Assembly: GCA_903863195.1 (NCBI GenBank)
Contig: CAIPAY010000141.1
Span: 1 to 64,000, forward strand
Source of the DNA: an uncultured Holophagaceae bacterium
GTDB taxonomy: Bacteria; Acidobacteriota; Holophagae; Holophagales; Holophagaceae
Reading direction: 5' to 3'
Length of the DNA stretch: 64,000 nucleotides
Below, one piece after another: positions 33,174-41,892 of this stretch. The number at the start of each line of letters is the position of its first letter. Positions within the stretch are counted from its first letter, which is position 1. A program made the translations under genes and the position numbers. The notes below the pieces were generated by a model, which saw only the letters and a list, made by a program, of their open reading frames with translations, searched no databases and had not been told where the DNA came from.

Positions 33174-35129
33174 TCACGCGGGCAGCGGCTCGGCGCCGCC
33201 GGGAAGCTCGGGTTGCGGGGGCTGACCCAGGTAGGCTTCGACCACCTTCGGGTGGCGCTTGACCTCGTCCGGGGTGCCCTCGGCGATGATCCGGCCGCCG
33301 TCCAGCACCGTCACGGTGTCGCAGAGCTCGCTCACCACGTCCATGTGGTGCTCGATCAGGATGATGGTGATGCCGCGCTGGTGGATGCGCTGGATGAACT
33401 CGATCTGCTGGAGCACGTCCGGGTGGGCCAGCCCGGCGGCGGGCTCGTCCAGGATGAGCAGGTCGGGCTTGCGGGCCAGGGCCCGGGCGATCTCGAGGAA
33501 GCGCTGGGCACCGTAGGTGAGGTCCTTGGCCTTGACGAGGGCCTGCTCCCGGAGCCCGATGAGCTCCAGCAGGGCCAGTGCCTGGGCCTGGGCGGCGCGC
33601 TCCTCGCGGCGGGCGAGGCCCAGCAGCACCATGGGCAGGGGATTCCGGTAGACGCCCTTGAGGGCCACCAGGACATTCTCCAGGGCCGTGAGCTCTCCGA
33701 AGAGCTGCAGGTTCTGGAAGGTGCGGGCCACTCCGGCCTGGGCCACGCTGTAGAGGCTCCCGATGGGCAGGGGCACGCCCCGCAGCTGCATGGTTCCGGC
33801 GGTCGGTGTGTAGAGGCCGGAGATCACGTTGACGACGGTGCTCTTGCCCGAGCCGTTGGGCCCGATGAGCCCGTGGATGGTGCCGGCGCGAACCGTCATG
33901 GTGAGGCCGTCCACGGCCTTCACTCCGCCGAAGTAGCGCTTGAGGTCGTCGAGGACCAGCAGGGCCGAGCCGTCCGCGGGGCGGACCGGCAGCAGGGTGT
34001 CGAGGTCTGCGGGTTCCGGCAGCGGGGCGTGGGGAACCCGGAAGAGCTTGGCCAGGAAGAGGGCCAGGAAGCCCATGATGCCCTCGGGCAGACCCACCAC
34101 CACGGAGAAGAGCATCAGCGCGAAGATGGCCTTGCGCCAGTCCTCGGTGTTCTCCACGAAAAGGCCGCCGACCACAAGGAGGCCCATGGCCACCACGGGG
34201 GCCAGGGCCTGGAAGGGACGAGTGGTCTTCTTAACTAGGCCCTGCACGCCCGCGGCCAGGGCCCCAGCGAAGCCCAGGCCCGAGAAGATCTGGAAGAGCA
34301 GGCGGTTCGACAGCAGGTTGGGCAGGAGCACGATGACGGTGGCCCCCACGAAGGCTCCCCAGAGGCTCTTGCGGCCACCCAGGACCACGCCCAGGAGGAG
34401 GATGATCATCAGGTCGTAGGTGAAACTCTGGGGCTGGAGGTACTGGAAGTTGAAGGCGTAGAGGCCCCCGGCGAGGCCGCCGAGGCTGGAGCCCAGCGCG
34501 AAGGCCGCCACCTTGTGCTTGTAGGTGCCCACACCCATGGCGTCGGTGGCGATGGGGCTGTCCCGCAGGGCCTCGAAGGCCCGGCCCCACTGGGAGGCCA
34601 GCAGGTTCCGCATGAGCATCCAGACCACGGCCAGCAGCACCATGCAGAGCCAGTAGAAGAGGGGCGGTGTCAGCGCGTGGCCGAGGATGGGAGGCCGGGA
34701 CAGGCTGAGGCCCTGGGCGCCGCCCGTGAGGGCTTCGAGCTCGTTCAGGGCGGTGGTGCTGAGGGCGGCGAAGCTGAGGGTGGCCAGGGCGAACTGGGGG
34801 CCCTCCAGGCGCAGGGCGGGCAGGGCCAGCAGGCCACCCAGCACCAGGCCCACCAGGGTGGCGGCCAGCAGCGCGGGCACCATGCCCAGGCCCAGCTTGG
34901 TGACCACGAGGCCTGCGGCGTAGGCGCCCAGGCCCAGGAAGGCCACGTGGGCGAGGTTCACCTGCCCGAGGTAGCCCACGGTGACGTCCAGGCCAATGAG
35001 GAGGATGCCGTAGATGGCCAGCAGCGTGAGCAGGCCCAGGGCGTAGGGATTCACCACCAGCAGCGGGATCGTGGCGAGGAAGGCGAAGACGACGAGCTCG
35101 GCGCCGCGGAGGAGGAGAATTCTTTTCAT
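33174..35129 (-). CDS. livMG: Fused LivM permease - LivG ATPase
   Basis: One 651-residue chain combines the LivM inner-membrane permease and the LivG ATPase, normally separate. Residues 1-375 are permease: GYLGQVNLAHVAFLGLGAYAAG near the N-terminus and FVGATVIVLLPNLLSNRLL, ending GLPEGIMGFLALFLAKLF, with an extra pair of hydrophobic helices around 305-330. After a short linker, residues about 395-640 are the ATPase: Walker A GPNGSGKST, ARTFQNLQLFGELTALENV, signature LTYGAQRFLEIARAL, Walker B LLILDEPAAGLAHPD and the LivG end AEGTPDEVKRHPKVVEAYLG. The signature reads LTYGAQ instead of LSYGxQ. It starts 1 nt after livH and ends 11 nt before livF. Confidence 0.94.
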   Translation of the reverse strand: MKRILLLRGAELVVFAFLATIPLLVVNPYALGLLTLLAIYGILLIGLDVTVGYLGQVNLAHVAFLGLGAYAAGLVVTKLGLGMVPALLAATLVGLVLGGLLALPALRLEGPQFALATLSFAALSTTALNELEALTGGAQGLSLSRPPILGHALTPPLFYWLCMVLLAVVWMLMRNLLASQWGRAFEALRDSPIATDAMGVGTYKHKVAAFALGSSLGGLAGGLYAFNFQYLQPQSFTYDLMIILLLGVVLGGRKSLWGAFVGATVIVLLPNLLSNRLLFQIFSGLGFAGALAAGVQGLVKKTTRPFQALAPVVAMGLLVVGGLFVENTEDWRKAIFALMLFSVVVGLPEGIMGFLALFLAKLFRVPHAPLPEPADLDTLLPVRPADGSALLVLDDLKRYFGGVKAVDGLTMTVRAGTIHGLIGPNGSGKSTVVNVISGLYTPTAGTMQLRGVPLPIGSLYSVAQAGVARTFQNLQLFGELTALENVLVALKGVYRNPLPMVLLGLARREERAAQAQALALLELIGLREQALVKAKDLTYGAQRFLEIARALARKPDLLILDEPAAGLAHPDVLQQIEFIQRIHQRGITIILIEHHMDVVSELCDTVTVLDGGRIIAEGTPDEVKRHPKVVEAYLGQPPQPELPGGAEPLPA

Positions 35130-35130
35130 C

Positions 35131-36009
35131 TCACACCTTCCTGATGGTGGCTTTGCCGAACACGCCGTTGGGGCGCAGGGCGAGGGCCAGGATCAGCAGG
35201 ATGAGGCCGGGGGCCTCGCGCCAGCCGCTGCCCAGATAGAAGCTCGCGAGGCTCTCCAGGGCGCCCAGGAACATGCCCACCAGCACCACGCCGAAGCCCG
35301 AGTCGAGCCCGGCGACCACGGCCACGGAGAAGGCCTTCAGGATCAGGGCCGAGGCCATGGTCGGACCCACGGTGGTGATGGGGGAGACCAGGATGCCCGC
35401 CAGGGCCGCCACCGAGCCGGACAGGCCGTAGGAGAGCATGACGGTGCGGGTGGAGGAGATGCCCATGAGCTCGGCCGCGTCGCGGTCCGCCGAGACGGCC
35501 TCGAAGGCCTTGCCCAGCAGGGTGCGGCGCTTGAAGAGCTCGATCAGGCCCATGATGGCGAACACGCCCACGGCGACCGAGAGCTCCAGGCGGGTGACGT
35601 CCACGCCCAGGATGTGGATGGGGTCGGCGGAGATCGGCGTGGGGAAGGGGCGGTCGTCCCGGCCCCAGATGTTCTCGGCCGCCGAGAAGAAGAACAGACC
35701 GATGATGATGCTGAGCAGGATCCAGCCTTCGCTCTTCTGCTCCAGGGCCAGCCGCACGCCGGCGCGCTCCACCACCAGGCCCATCAGCGCCCCGAAGAGC
35801 AGCCCGCCGGGCACCATGGCCCAGTAGGGGAACCCCAGGTTGGTGAGGGTGAGGCTGAAGAAGGCGGAGATCATCACCAGCTCGCCCTGGCCGAAGTTGA
35901 TGCTCTTGCTGGTGGCGAAGGTGAGCTGGAAGCCGTAGGCGATGAGGGCGTAGACCAGCCCCATCAGCGCGCCGCTGACGGCCATCTGACCAATGATCTG
36001 TGCATTCAT
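35131..36009 (-). CDS. livH: Branched-chain amino-acid ABC transporter permease LivH
   Basis: LivH pairs with LivM to form the membrane channel. The 292-residue protein begins QMAVSGALMGLVYALIAYGF with the family segment SKSINFGQGELVMISAFF. It keeps the EAA-like cytoplasmic loop LGKAFEAVSADRDAAELMGI and the C-terminal GLILLILALALRPNGVFGK. The ATG at 36009 matches the normal LivH N-terminus; longer open frames upstream run through the terminator hairpin between livK and livH. About eight membrane helices are predicted. Confidence 0.95.
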   Translation of the reverse strand: MNAQIIGQMAVSGALMGLVYALIAYGFQLTFATSKSINFGQGELVMISAFFSLTLTNLGFPYWAMVPGGLLFGALMGLVVERAGVRLALEQKSEGWILLSIIIGLFFFSAAENIWGRDDRPFPTPISADPIHILGVDVTRLELSVAVGVFAIMGLIELFKRRTLLGKAFEAVSADRDAAELMGISSTRTVMLSYGLSGSVAALAGILVSPITTVGPTMASALILKAFSVAVVAGLDSGFGVVLVGMFLGALESLASFYLGSGWREAPGLILLILALALRPNGVFGKATIRKV

Positions 36010-36034
36010 GGGGGGCCTGCCTGGGTGACGGGCG

Positions 36035-36063
36035 AAAAAGGCCGGGGGGCCGAAGCCCCCCGG
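36035..36063 (-). terminator. Intercistronic attenuator/terminator between livK and livH
   Basis: On the minus strand CCGGGGGGC, a TTCG tetraloop and GCCCCCCGG (36042-36063) are followed by CCTTTTT (run complement of 36035-36039), a canonical intrinsic terminator. It lies inside the liv operon after livK. Partial readthrough would make far more binding protein than permease, a known expression strategy for ABC importers. Confidence 0.8.
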
Positions 36064-36077
36064 GTTGGCGGTGAGGC

Positions 36078-37334
36078 CTACTTCTTCTTGGTCTTGCTGG
36101 TCTTGGCGGGCGTGACCGTGGTGGCGGACTTGATGAGGCGGGCGCGGTCGGCATCGTTGCCGAAGACCACGCGGCCATCCTTCACCATGCCCATGACCAC
36201 CTGCTCGCGGCGGAAGGCCTCGTGGGTGGTGACATCCGCGGGATCCCACTTGGTGTAGGGGTGGCTCCAGGTGGCGATGACGCCCTTCACGGGCTCCTTC
36301 AGGTCTTCCAGGGCTTCCTTGATCTTCTTGGTGTCGGTGCTGCCGGCCTGCTTCACGGCGGCGGCCAGGATGTAGAGCGCGTCATAGCCCTGGGCCGCGG
36401 CCACGGCGGAGGGGATGCGGTCCACCTTGTAGGCCTTGTGGTAGCCGTCGATGAAGCTCTTGGCCTTGGGGGTGATGGCCTCCTCGATGAAGGTCTGGGG
36501 CATGAGGGTGCCGTTGCCGTTCTTGCCCGCGTTGTCGATGTAGTTGGACATGGAGAGCGTCCAGCCGCCGATGAGGGGCGCCTTCATGCCGATCTTGGCC
36601 TCGCCGTTGGACACGGCGGCCAGCTCGGGGCCGATGGCCCAGATGAGGATGGCCTGGGCTCCTGCAGACTTGGCGCGCAGCAGTTGCGCGGTCATGTCCT
36701 TGTCGCCGATGTTGAACTTCTCCTGGGCCACCACCTCGAGCTTGTTGCCCTGTTTCTTGATCTGCTCCAGCATGTCGTCGCGGCCGGAGACGCCATAGTT
36801 CGTGGAGTCGAAGACCACGGCCACCTTGGTGAACTTGCGGTTGATGGCCTCTTCCACCACCATGGCCGCCTGGATGCCGTCGTAGGCCGCGAAGCGGAAG
36901 ATGGAGTTGTCCTTCACGCCGGCCTTGCTCCACTGGGTCATGGAGGCGGAACCCGCAGCCGGGCAGATGATCTTGGTGATGCCCTTCTCCTGCAGGTGCT
37001 TGTCGCCCGCGAGGCAGACGCCGGTGTTCACGGTGCCGATGACGCCGGAGAGGTCGCTCATGGCGGCCAGCTCCTGGGCGATGAGGGCGCCGCGCTCGTT
37101 CTTGGCCTCGTCATCGCGCTCGATGACCTCGATCTTCATCTTCTTGCTGCCCACCTGGATGCCGCCTGCGGCATTGATCTCGGCGATGGCCAGCTTGGAG
37201 CCGTCCCGCGCGGAGGTGCCCATGGGCGCAGAGCCGCCGCTGAAGGGGCCGGTGAGGGCGATCTTTACCGTGTCGGCTGCCTGGGCGCCCGAGGCCGCCA
37301 CCAGGAGCAGTCCGCAAAGGGTCTGCCTGAACAT
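36078..37334 (-). CDS. livK: Branched-chain amino-acid periplasmic binding protein
   Basis: The 418-residue precursor has a signal peptide (RQTLCGLLLVAASGAQA, cleavage before ADTVKIAL). The mature part is a type I periplasmic binding protein: VKIALTGPFSGGSAPMG, SKLAIAEINAAGG, the hinge-region KIICPAAGSASM and a C-terminal YTKWDPADVTTHEAFRREQ. It ends in a Lys-rich tail (KTSKTKKK) after an unusual Thr/Ala segment. It would capture leucine, isoleucine, valine or related amino acids for the LivHMGF importer. The ATG at 37334 has AGGAGG 6 nt upstream. A terminator hairpin follows it. Confidence 0.93.
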   Translation of the reverse strand: MFRQTLCGLLLVAASGAQAADTVKIALTGPFSGGSAPMGTSARDGSKLAIAEINAAGGIQVGSKKMKIEVIERDDEAKNERGALIAQELAAMSDLSGVIGTVNTGVCLAGDKHLQEKGITKIICPAAGSASMTQWSKAGVKDNSIFRFAAYDGIQAAMVVEEAINRKFTKVAVVFDSTNYGVSGRDDMLEQIKKQGNKLEVVAQEKFNIGDKDMTAQLLRAKSAGAQAILIWAIGPELAAVSNGEAKIGMKAPLIGGWTLSMSNYIDNAGKNGNGTLMPQTFIEEAITPKAKSFIDGYHKAYKVDRIPSAVAAAQGYDALYILAAAVKQAGSTDTKKIKEALEDLKEPVKGVIATWSHPYTKWDPADVTTHEAFRREQVVMGMVKDGRVVFGNDADRARLIKSATTVTPAKTSKTKKK

Positions 37335-37445
37335 CGTTTCCTCCTGTGATGCATTGGTTTGAGAGGGAGTTCTGGACGAAAGCATAACGGTCCTTGGGCT
37401 GCCGGGGAAGGCTGCCTCTTTTATTCCAAGCCCGCGTAGGAAAGT

Positions 37446-38474
37446 TCAGATGAGCACGGCCAGAATCCAGGCCAGGAGAGCTTCTCCATTTATGACTTTT
37501 TGATCTGCAAAATAGAGTGGCAGCTCCAGTATCCGGGCGTGTGCCGGGGTCAGTTTCACGGCGTCTTTCTGAGTGCAGACCAGCCAGCCAGCCCCCTCGG
37601 AGCGGGCCCGGACCTGCAGCCGCTGCAACTCGGCGGGCGAGGGCCCGCGGTGGTCGGGAAAGCTCTCGGAGCCGCACCAGGGCTGACCCGCCAGCAGCAG
37701 GTCGGCATAGAAGGCCTCCGGGTGGCCCAGTCCGCACCAGGCGAAGGCGGGACCCTGGTCCGGGAGCGGCAGGGGAACGGACTCCCCAGTGTCCCAGCGG
37801 CGAAGGGCGCCCAGGGTGAAGTCCACCCAGAAGATCGGCCCGTCAGAGCCATGGCGGGACCACCAGGCCTCGATGCGGTCCCGGTCCTGCACCCGACCCG
37901 CCCGGGTCACCACGAGGGCATGCGCCCGCCGGACGCTGTCCACCGGCTCACGCAGGTCGCCCAGGGGCAGCATCCGGCTGTTTCCCCAGGTGCGGACGCC
38001 GTCGAGCACCAGCAGGTCCAGGTCGCGGTGCAGCGCCCGGTGCTGGAAGCCGTCGTCCAGCAGCAGGCAGCGCAGGTCCGGCCGCTGGGAGAGGGCGCGC
38101 AGGGCCGCGGCGTGGCGCTTCCGGCCCACGACCACCCGGTGGGTTCCGAGTGCCTGGGCCATGAGCAGGGGCTCATCCCCGGTCTGGCGGGGATCCGAGT
38201 CCGGCTCGACGCTCATGGGATCCACGGACCGGCGTCCGCCATAGCCCCGGGACAGCACCGCGTTGGCCCAGCCCGCGGCTTCCAGTCCCTTTGCGAGGAA
38301 CAGCGTCAGGGGTGTCTTGCCCGTGCCACCCGCACTGAGGTTGCCCACGGAGATCACGGGTACGGGAACTTGCTCCGCCCGCTCGGGATGGGCATCGAAG
38401 CTGCGGTTCCGCGCACGCACCACCGCCCCGTAGAGGGGTGCCAGCGGGGCGGCCAGGTAGCGCAGAATGGACAT
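37446..38474 (-). CDS. lpxK: Tetraacyldisaccharide 4'-kinase LpxK
   Basis: LpxK phosphorylates the 4' position of the lipid A disaccharide at the inner membrane, which shows that this organism makes lipid A. The 342-residue protein has the N-terminal membrane-associated segment (RYLAAPLAPLYGAVVRARN), Walker A-like SVGNLSAGGTGKTPLT, AVLSRGYGGRR, and the catalytic segment LLLDDGFQHRALHRDLDLLVLDG, then WCGLGHPEAFYADLL. Length matches the family (about 330). The ATG at 38474 starts MSILRYLA. It lies upstream of livK on the same strand with a 111-nt gap. Confidence 0.95.
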   Translation of the reverse strand: MSILRYLAAPLAPLYGAVVRARNRSFDAHPERAEQVPVPVISVGNLSAGGTGKTPLTLFLAKGLEAAGWANAVLSRGYGGRRSVDPMSVEPDSDPRQTGDEPLLMAQALGTHRVVVGRKRHAAALRALSQRPDLRCLLLDDGFQHRALHRDLDLLVLDGVRTWGNSRMLPLGDLREPVDSVRRAHALVVTRAGRVQDRDRIEAWWSRHGSDGPIFWVDFTLGALRRWDTGESVPLPLPDQGPAFAWCGLGHPEAFYADLLLAGQPWCGSESFPDHRGPSPAELQRLQVRARSEGAGWLVCTQKDAVKLTPAHARILELPLYFADQKVINGEALLAWILAVLI

Positions 38475-38540
38475 GGCTTAGAGTGTCCAACCAAACCCCG
38501 GCGAGGTCACGACGAATCCAGGCAGTCAACGGAGGTAGTG

Positions 38541-39047
38541 ATGAGCGAAGGCATCCTGCTCGCGAAGGTGGCCCGGGGCACCCTGCTCCCGGAGGTCGAT
38601 CGGGTGGCGCGGCTCGACCTGGCCCTGCCCCAGATCCGGGCTGCCGTGGCGGGTGAGACCGACGAGGTGGCGCTCCAGGCCACCCTCGCCTGCCTGCTGT
38701 GGGAGACCCTCGTTCAGACCAACTGGTGCGGGTTCTATCGGCAAGTGGAGCCGTCCCTGCTGGCGGTCGGTCCCTACCAGGGCGGCATGGGCTGCCTCCG
38801 CATCCCCTTCGACAAGGGCGTCTGCGGGGCCTGCGCCCGGACCGGCGCCACGCAGCTGATACCCGATGTCCACGCCTTCCCGGGGCACATCGCCTGCGAC
38901 GGGGCGACCCGCAGCGAACTGGTGATTCCCGTCAGGGTTGGGGGTCGGGTGATTGCGGTCCTGGATCTGGATTGTCCGCACCTGGACGGCTTTTCCCCTG
39001 CCGAAGCCAGGATTCTAGAGGATCTGCTGGGCGGCACCTTCGGGTGA
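38541..39047 (+). CDS. msrC: Free methionine-(R)-sulfoxide reductase (GAF-type fRMsr)
   Basis: The 168-residue GAF-domain enzyme reduces free methionine-R-sulfoxide, part of oxidative-damage repair. The three family cysteines are seen in QGGMGCLRIPF, FDKGVCGACARTG and FPGHIACDGATRSELVIPV, matching Cys84/94/118 of E. coli MsrC. Other conserved parts are TNWCGFYRQVEPSLLAVGPYQG and GVLDLDCPxxxxFxxxD as VLDLDCPHLDGFS. The ATG at 38541 is preceded by GGAGG (38531-38535). It is transcribed divergently from lpxK. Confidence 0.95.
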   Translation: MSEGILLAKVARGTLLPEVDRVARLDLALPQIRAAVAGETDEVALQATLACLLWETLVQTNWCGFYRQVEPSLLAVGPYQGGMGCLRIPFDKGVCGACARTGATQLIPDVHAFPGHIACDGATRSELVIPVRVGGRVIAVLDLDCPHLDGFSPAEARILEDLLGGTFG

Positions 39048-39113
39048 CGCCCGCACGGCGAAGTTCCTCCAGGCTTGCCCCTGGGGTAACCTAGGACCAA
39101 CTCCGGGACCCTG

Positions 39114-39839
39114 ATGGCCGAACCCAGCTTCATCGAACAAAGCAAGCTGCGCTTCCGCGAGGGGGAGATCATCTTCCGCAAGGGGGAGATGGCCCAGCAG
39201 ATGTATGTCATCCTCGCGGGCCGGGTCCGGCTGTACGTCTCGGAGGAGCCCACGGGCGAGTGGGCCGAGGAGCTGTCCAAGGGGGACTTTTTCGGCGAGG
39301 GCAGCCTCCTGGAGGCCCTGTCGCGGCAGCACACGGCGCTGGCCCTGGAGGACTCGGACCTGATCGCCATCAACCGCGGCACGTTCCTGCGCATGATCCG
39401 CCAGAACCCGGAAGTCTCTGTGAAGATGATGCAGCGCCTCGTCCAGCGCCACCGGGAGCTAGGGGAACGTGTCGAGGCCATGGATGCCAGCCGTCCGGCC
39501 AAGGCCCCCGTGGGCGGGCCTGTGGCCAGCCTGGTGTCCGTTCTCAGTGGCAAGCCGCACCCGATCCTCTCCCACGGGTCCCTCATCGGGCGCTTCGACC
39601 CCACCACCGGGGTGCATCCGGACATCGACTTGACGGAAGAGGACCACAACCTGAGCGTCTCCCGCCGCCACGCCCGCATCCTCTGTGAACATGGCCGCTA
39701 CTTCATGCTGGAGGAGCCCGGCGTGGCCAACGGCACCTTCGTACGCGGCGAGCGGATCCTGCCGGGCGAGCCCCGCGAACTGAAGCCGGGCGACCGGGTG
39801 GGGTTCGGCATGGTGGTGCTCTTCTTCGAAAAGACCTAA
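39114..39839 (+). CDS. Cyclic-nucleotide-binding plus FHA domain protein
   Basis: The 241-residue cytoplasmic protein has an N-terminal cNMP-binding-type fold (about 8-115; FREGEIIFRKGEMAQQMYVIL, LSKGDFFGEGSLLEALSRQHTALA) and a C-terminal FHA domain (about 150-240; LIGRFDPTTGVHPDIDL, LSVSRRHARILCEHGRYFM, ANGTFVRGERI). The FHA residues that bind phosphothreonine (GR, SRRHA, NGT) are present. The phosphate-binding cassette FGExxLL(x)nxxR(T/S)A is partly kept as FGEGSLLEALSRQHTA. It probably couples a second messenger or kinase signal to a partner, with no DNA-binding domain. The ATG start at 39114 follows GGGACCCTG. Confidence 0.85.
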   Translation: MAEPSFIEQSKLRFREGEIIFRKGEMAQQMYVILAGRVRLYVSEEPTGEWAEELSKGDFFGEGSLLEALSRQHTALALEDSDLIAINRGTFLRMIRQNPEVSVKMMQRLVQRHRELGERVEAMDASRPAKAPVGGPVASLVSVLSGKPHPILSHGSLIGRFDPTTGVHPDIDLTEEDHNLSVSRRHARILCEHGRYFMLEEPGVANGTFVRGERILPGEPRELKPGDRVGFGMVVLFFEKT

Positions 39840-39875
39840 CTTCTCCTCTGCAGGATGAAGTCCGGAGGTGAGGCC

Positions 39876-40103
39876 ATGGGAACCGATCTACATGTCGAGG
39901 CTTGGCAGGATGAGCACGGCTGTCTAAGGGAGCTGGTGCAGTTCGCCCTGGATGAGATCGGCGGCTCCTGCATCATCCGGGAGCGCAACAGCCTGGATGC
40001 GCTGGATGGTGACGCCAACGAAGGCGATACCGTCGTCGCGCGCTTCGGCGATCCCGAGGATGCCCGGGAGTTCCTCCGCGACGAAGGGTTCGAGCCGCTG
40101 TAA
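39876..40103 (+). CDS. Small conserved protein of unknown function
   Basis: The product is a 75-residue acidic protein with an alternating hydrophobic pattern (HVEAWQDEHGCLRELVQFALDEIGG, then EGDTVVARFGDPEDAREFLRDEG), suggesting one helix and a small beta sheet. I recognise no family. The ATG at 39876 is chosen for GGAGGTG 5 nt upstream; an ATG seven codons earlier is possible but has no ribosome site. It sits 36 nt after the FHA gene and may be in the same transcript. Confidence 0.55.
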   Translation: MGTDLHVEAWQDEHGCLRELVQFALDEIGGSCIIRERNSLDALDGDANEGDTVVARFGDPEDAREFLRDEGFEPL

Positions 40104-40136
40104 CCTTGGCCTGGCGCACGTTTCAGGAGCCAGCCC

Positions 40137-40586
40137 ATGAACTCACTCTTCACGCCGACCGATCGGGAAGCGCTGTCGCTGCGCCTGGCTACCCTGGAGC
40201 CCGGCACGCCGCGCCGCTGGGGCACCATGGAGCCCGCGCAGATGCTGCTGCACTGTTCCATCGGCCTGGAGGTGGGCACCGGAGACCGGCCCATGCGCCA
40301 GGTCTTCCTCGGGAAGCTCCTCACGCCCTTCCTCCGCGGTCGGGTCTTCGGCGAGCAGCCCTTCATGCGGAAGGTGCCGACCGATCCGAGCTACGTGGTG
40401 CGTGGTGCCCGGGACTTCGAGGCGGAGCGCACCCGCCTGGCTACCCTCATCGACCGTTTCGTCCAGCGCGGCCCCGAGCGTGCCGCCCAGTTCACCCACC
40501 CCTTCTTCGGCCAGCTCCAGGGACACGAGTGGGGCATCCTGATGTACAAGCATCTGGATCATCATCTGAGGCAGTTCGGGGTGTAG
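40137..40586 (+). CDS. DUF1569/DinB-like protein
   Basis: The 149-residue protein resembles DUF1569, a DinB-like four-helix bundle: TPRRWGTMEPAQMLLHCSIGLEVGTGDRP near the N-terminus, FMRKVPTDPSYVV in the middle, HPFFGQLQGHEWGILMYKHLDHHLRQFGV at the end. The His in MLLHC and the two His of HLDHHLRQF occupy the metal-ligand positions of DinB folds. The function of the family is not known; some relatives act as thiol-linked transferases. An intrinsic-type hairpin follows the stop. Confidence 0.8.
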   Translation: MNSLFTPTDREALSLRLATLEPGTPRRWGTMEPAQMLLHCSIGLEVGTGDRPMRQVFLGKLLTPFLRGRVFGEQPFMRKVPTDPSYVVRGARDFEAERTRLATLIDRFVQRGPERAAQFTHPFFGQLQGHEWGILMYKHLDHHLRQFGV

Positions 40587-40591
40587 CCCTG

Positions 40592-40633
40592 CTCCAGAAC
40601 GAGGCCAGGCAGTCGCCGGGCCTCGTTCTGGAG
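40592..40633 (+). terminator. Hairpin terminator after the DUF1569 gene
   Basis: CTCCAGAACGAGGCC (40592-40606) pairs exactly with GGCCTCGTTCTGGAG (40619-40633) around a 12-nt loop. A T-run is missing. It lies 5 nt after the stop codon and likely marks the end of the small-gene transcript. Confidence 0.65.
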
Positions 40634-40831
40634 ATAGGCAAAGCCTGGGGGGGCCAAGTTGAGCCAGGGCCCAGGCACTCATAGTGAAGAGCGTGCGATT
40701 CATAAAGAAACGGAAGCCCAGGCCCCGGGGTTTGCAACCATCCCGGAGTGCCGGACCAGATCTCGCGGACCATCCTTGGGTGGATAACACAGGCTCCGGG
40801 AGGACGAGGCCCACAGCCGATCATTCCAAAT

Positions 40832-40874
40832 CTCCAAAAAACGGGCCCGGCAACCGCCGGGCCCGTTTTTGGAG
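40832..40874. terminator. Bidirectional terminator after etfA
   Basis: A strong GC stem (CGGGCCCGGC 40842-40851, loop AACC, GCCGGGCCCG 40856-40865) is flanked by A6 and T5 runs, extended by CTCC/GGAG. On the minus strand it ends the etfBA transcript 14 nt beyond the etfA stop; on the plus strand it also has a T-run. Confidence 0.92.
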
Positions 40875-40887
40875 CGGGGAACAAATT

Positions 40888-41859
40888 CTAGTTGGTGCCA
40901 ATCCCCATCGCCTTCGCGGCCTTGGTGAGTTCGGGAACCACCTCGAACAGATCCCCAACAATGCCGTAGCTGGCCAGCTTGAAGATGGGGGCCTCGGGGT
41001 CCTTGTTGATGGCGACGATGAACTTCGAGCCGCTCATGCCGGCAATGTGCTGGATGGCGCCGCTGATGCCGCAGGCGATGTAGAGGGTGGGGCTGACGAC
41101 CTTGCCGGTCTGGCCCACCTGCATGCTGTGGGGCAGGCCCCAGCCTGCGTCCACGGCCGCGCGGGAGGCGCCCACCACCCCGCCGATGGCGTCGGCGAAG
41201 TCTTCGAGGAGCTTGAAGTTGGCACCGTCCTTCATGCCGCGCCCGCCGCTCACGATGACGTTGGCTTCACTCAGGTCCAGCTTGCCGCCGGCCTTGGCCA
41301 GGATCTCCTTGACCATGGACTTGAAGTCGCCGGTAGGAGCCGCCAGGGCCTCCACAGCACCCGCGCCAGCCTTCTCGGCGGCGGGGAAGACGTTGGGACG
41401 CGTGGTGGCCACCTGGACCGCGCTGGCGAAGCTGGTGGTGGCGAAAGCCTTGCCGGCGTAGACCGGGCGCACGGCCTGGAGCTTGCCGTCCACGATGGAG
41501 AGGGCGGTGACGTCGGAGGCGTAGCCGGCAGCCAGTCGGGCGGCGGTGCGGGGCGCCACGTCCTTGCCCACGGCGGTGGCGGCGGCGAGCAGCACGGTGG
41601 CGCCCTTGGCCTTGACGGCATCCGCCACGACTTGGGCGAAGGCGTCACTGGAGTAGGAAGCCAGGGTGCCGCCCTCGGCGGTGAGGATCACATCGGCGCC
41701 GTACTTGGCGGCGTCGGCGGCGCCGGCGCTGGAGGCGCCGACGAAGAGGGCGCCCAGCTGCTTGCCGCTGGCGTCCGCCAGGCGGCGGCCTTCGCTCAGG
41801 GCCTCAGCGCTGGGCTTGCGGAGCTGGCCATCCTTCAGTTCGCAGAATACGAGAATCAT
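40888..41859 (-). CDS. etfA: Electron transfer flavoprotein subunit alpha
   Basis: EtfA with EtfB forms the FAD-binding electron carrier that takes electrons from acyl-CoA dehydrogenases. The 323-residue protein has the family FAD-binding C-terminal module: [71 protein letters not shown], and [32 protein letters not shown]. Length is normal. It lies 33 nt after etfB in one transcript that ends at the hairpin beyond the stop. Confidence 0.97.
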   Translation of the reverse strand: MILVFCELKDGQLRKPSAEALSEGRRLADASGKQLGALFVGASSAGAADAAKYGADVILTAEGGTLASYSSDAFAQVVADAVKAKGATVLLAAATAVGKDVAPRTAARLAAGYASDVTALSIVDGKLQAVRPVYAGKAFATTSFASAVQVATTRPNVFPAAEKAGAGAVEALAAPTGDFKSMVKEILAKAGGKLDLSEANVIVSGGRGMKDGANFKLLEDFADAIGGVVGASRAAVDAGWGLPHSMQVGQTGKVVSPTLYIACGISGAIQHIAGMSGSKFIVAINKDPEAPIFKLASYGIVGDLFEVVPELTKAAKAMGIGTN

Positions 41860-41892
41860 GGAGTCGTCCTTTCGAGTCGGAAGTCGGGAAGG

